A stretch of 7,883 nucleotides of DNA from Pseudomonadota bacterium (lineage in GTDB: Bacteria > Pseudomonadota > Gammaproteobacteria > Burkholderiales > Burkholderiaceae_C): the NCBI GenBank assembly GCA_023415035.1, contig JAEZLX010000047.1, forward strand, positions 1 through 7,883, read 5' to 3'. Shown here piece by piece: positions 6,973 through 7,883 of this stretch (position 1 is the stretch's first letter; every line of letters begins with the position of its first letter). The position numbers and the translations under genes were made by a program. The notes beneath the pieces are model-generated. The model ran no database searches. It worked only from the letters and a program-made list of their open reading frames with translations, and was not told the DNA's origin.

Positions 6973-7832
6973 TGCTTGAACAGCCCTTCAGGTTTGTAAA
7001 GAAGCACGATGGCCATGAGCATGTAGACGGACATGCCGGCGATCTGTGGCACGAGTACCTTGCCGAAGGTATCGACCAGGCCCACGAGCATGGCTGCCAC
7101 CAGCGCGCCGCGTACCGAACCGATGCCGCCGATCACCACCACCACGAAGCACATGATGAGCACCGAACTGCCCATGCCCGGATAGACGCTGGAGATGGGG
7201 GCGGCGATCATGCCGGCCAGCGCCGCGAGTCCCACGCCCAGCGCGAACACCACGCCGTGGATCAACCGGATGTTGATGCCCAGGGCTTCCGTCATCTCGC
7301 GGTTGAAGGCGCCGGCGCGGATCTTCATTCCCAGGCGCGTCTTGCTGATGAGCAGGTACAGGCCGACGGCCAGCAGCACACAGATGCCCGACATGAACAG
7401 GCGGTAAACCGGATAGGAGAGCGTGTCGGTCAGCGGGATGGACCAGTTCAGGACCTCGGGCACCTGGATGGCGTGCACGTCGTCACCCCAGAAGACCGAG
7501 CGCATTTCCTCGAAGATGTAGATCAGACCGAAGGTCAGCAGCACCTGGTCGAGGTGATCCCGGTGGTAGAAGAAGCGGAACAGCGCCCATTCGAGGAACC
7601 AGCCGAAAGCCACGGCCAGTACCGTGCCCACCACCACAGCGAGCAGCAGGCTCCCTAACTGCGAGGCGAGGTACCACGCCAGGTAGGCGCCGAGCATGTA
7701 GAAGCTGCCGTGCGCGAGATTGACGACGCCCATGATGCCGAAAATCAGCGTCAGGCCGGCGGCCAGCATGAACAGCAACAGACCGTATTGCAGGCTGTTG
7801 AGCAGCTGGATGAGGAAGTTGGCGAAATCCAT
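6969..7832 (-). CDS. livH: Branched-chain amino acid-type ABC transporter permease, LivH-like
   Basis: A 287-residue integral membrane permease, partner of LivM. The N-terminal family motif GLTLIFGIMGVVNLAHGSFY (26-45) is followed by MLGAY. About eight hydrophobic segments follow, at roughly 12-34, 42-57, 61-85, 97-112, 143-162, 193-212, 222-240 and 243-280. The coupling loop SKTRLGMKIRAGAFNREMTEALG (163-185) matches the EAA-like loop of this family, and GGIGSVRGALVAAMLVG (235-251) and KPEGLF (280-285) are the usual C-terminal features. It is the first operon gene in the window, and its promoter is not here. Its ribosome site is poor, which fits translation lower than that of an upstream binding-protein gene. 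The hairpin 27 bp before the start suggests that a livK-type periplasmic binding protein gene precedes it, outside the window; this is inferred. Confidence 0.94.
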   Translation of the reverse strand: MDFANFLIQLLNSLQYGLLLFMLAAGLTLIFGIMGVVNLAHGSFYMLGAYLAWYLASQLGSLLLAVVVGTVLAVAFGWFLEWALFRFFYHRDHLDQVLLTFGLIYIFEEMRSVFWGDDVHAIQVPEVLNWSIPLTDTLSYPVYRLFMSGICVLLAVGLYLLISKTRLGMKIRAGAFNREMTEALGINIRLIHGVVFALGVGLAALAGMIAAPISSVYPGMGSSVLIMCFVVVVIGGIGSVRGALVAAMLVGLVDTFGKVLVPQIAGMSVYMLMAIVLLYKPEGLFKQ

Positions 7833-7859
7833 GGCGGGGTGTCACAGGGTGCAGCCGAC

Positions 7860-7883
7860 CTGCGGCCCCGGTCGGGGCCGCAG
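7860..7883. repeat. Strong hairpin upstream of livH, at the window edge
   Basis: CTGCGGCCCC (7860-7869) and GGGGCCGCAG (7874-7883) are perfect 10-bp inverted arms around a 4-base loop (GGTC). The stem is nine-tenths G+C, so it should be very stable in RNA. No T-run follows on the minus strand, so it is unlikely to be a full intrinsic terminator. Hairpins of this kind between a binding-protein gene and its permease genes often act as mRNA stabilisers or partial attenuators. The stem may extend past the window edge. Structure seen; role inferred. Confidence 0.6.

Overview
The window reads as high-GC chromosomal DNA from a betaproteobacterium, most likely of the order Burkholderiales (Comamonadaceae or Alcaligenaceae type). 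This rests on gene content and protein style only: an IclR-type PobR divergent from pobA, a cold-shock-domain protein of the kind common in Burkholderiales, and a branched-chain-amino-acid-type (Liv) ABC transporter placed beside an aromatic catabolic gene. Genus cannot be fixed from sequence reading alone. There is no sign of phage, transposon, CRISPR array, tRNA or rRNA, and the coding density is very high.

Layout. Positions 1-112 (minus) hold the first 37 codons of a cold-shock-domain protein. It is divergent from an AI-2E/PerM-family membrane protein (190-1257, plus). That gene converges on a short class III CoA-transferase/alpha-methylacyl-CoA racemase-like gene (1269-2180, minus), and a perfect 9-bp hairpin spans both stop codons. 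Upstream of the CoA-transferase-like gene is a 20-bp palindrome at its probable transcription start. Next comes pobA, 4-hydroxybenzoate 3-monooxygenase (2322-3506, minus), which ends in a textbook intrinsic terminator. pobA is divergent from pobR, an IclR-family regulator (3673-4485, plus). The shared 166-bp region carries a good sigma-70 promoter for pobA and, directly upstream of it, a perfect 14-bp inverted repeat with a third, direct half-site. pobR converges, with a 5-bp gap, on a four-gene minus-strand operon livH-livM-livG-livF (7832 down to 4491). This operon has 4-bp start/stop overlaps (H/M and M/G) and a 2-bp gap (G/F). The window ends in a strong hairpin 27 bp upstream of livH.

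How the parts fit. PobA converts 4-hydroxybenzoate to protocatechuate, the entry step to the protocatechuate ring-cleavage branch of the beta-ketoadipate pathway, and PobR is its probable effector-responsive activator. The Liv-type transporter has both permeases and both ATPases here but no periplasmic binding protein. By position it may import an aromatic acid such as 4-hydroxybenzoate; this is inference. The CoA-transferase-like gene probably belongs to a separately controlled acyl-CoA pathway, and the cold-shock and AI-2E genes look like unrelated housekeeping neighbours. I see no wholly new system. The points most worth following are the PobR operator architecture, the transporter's link to 4-hydroxybenzoate, an atypical switch residue in LivF, and the short racemase/CoA-transferase with its operator-like palindrome.
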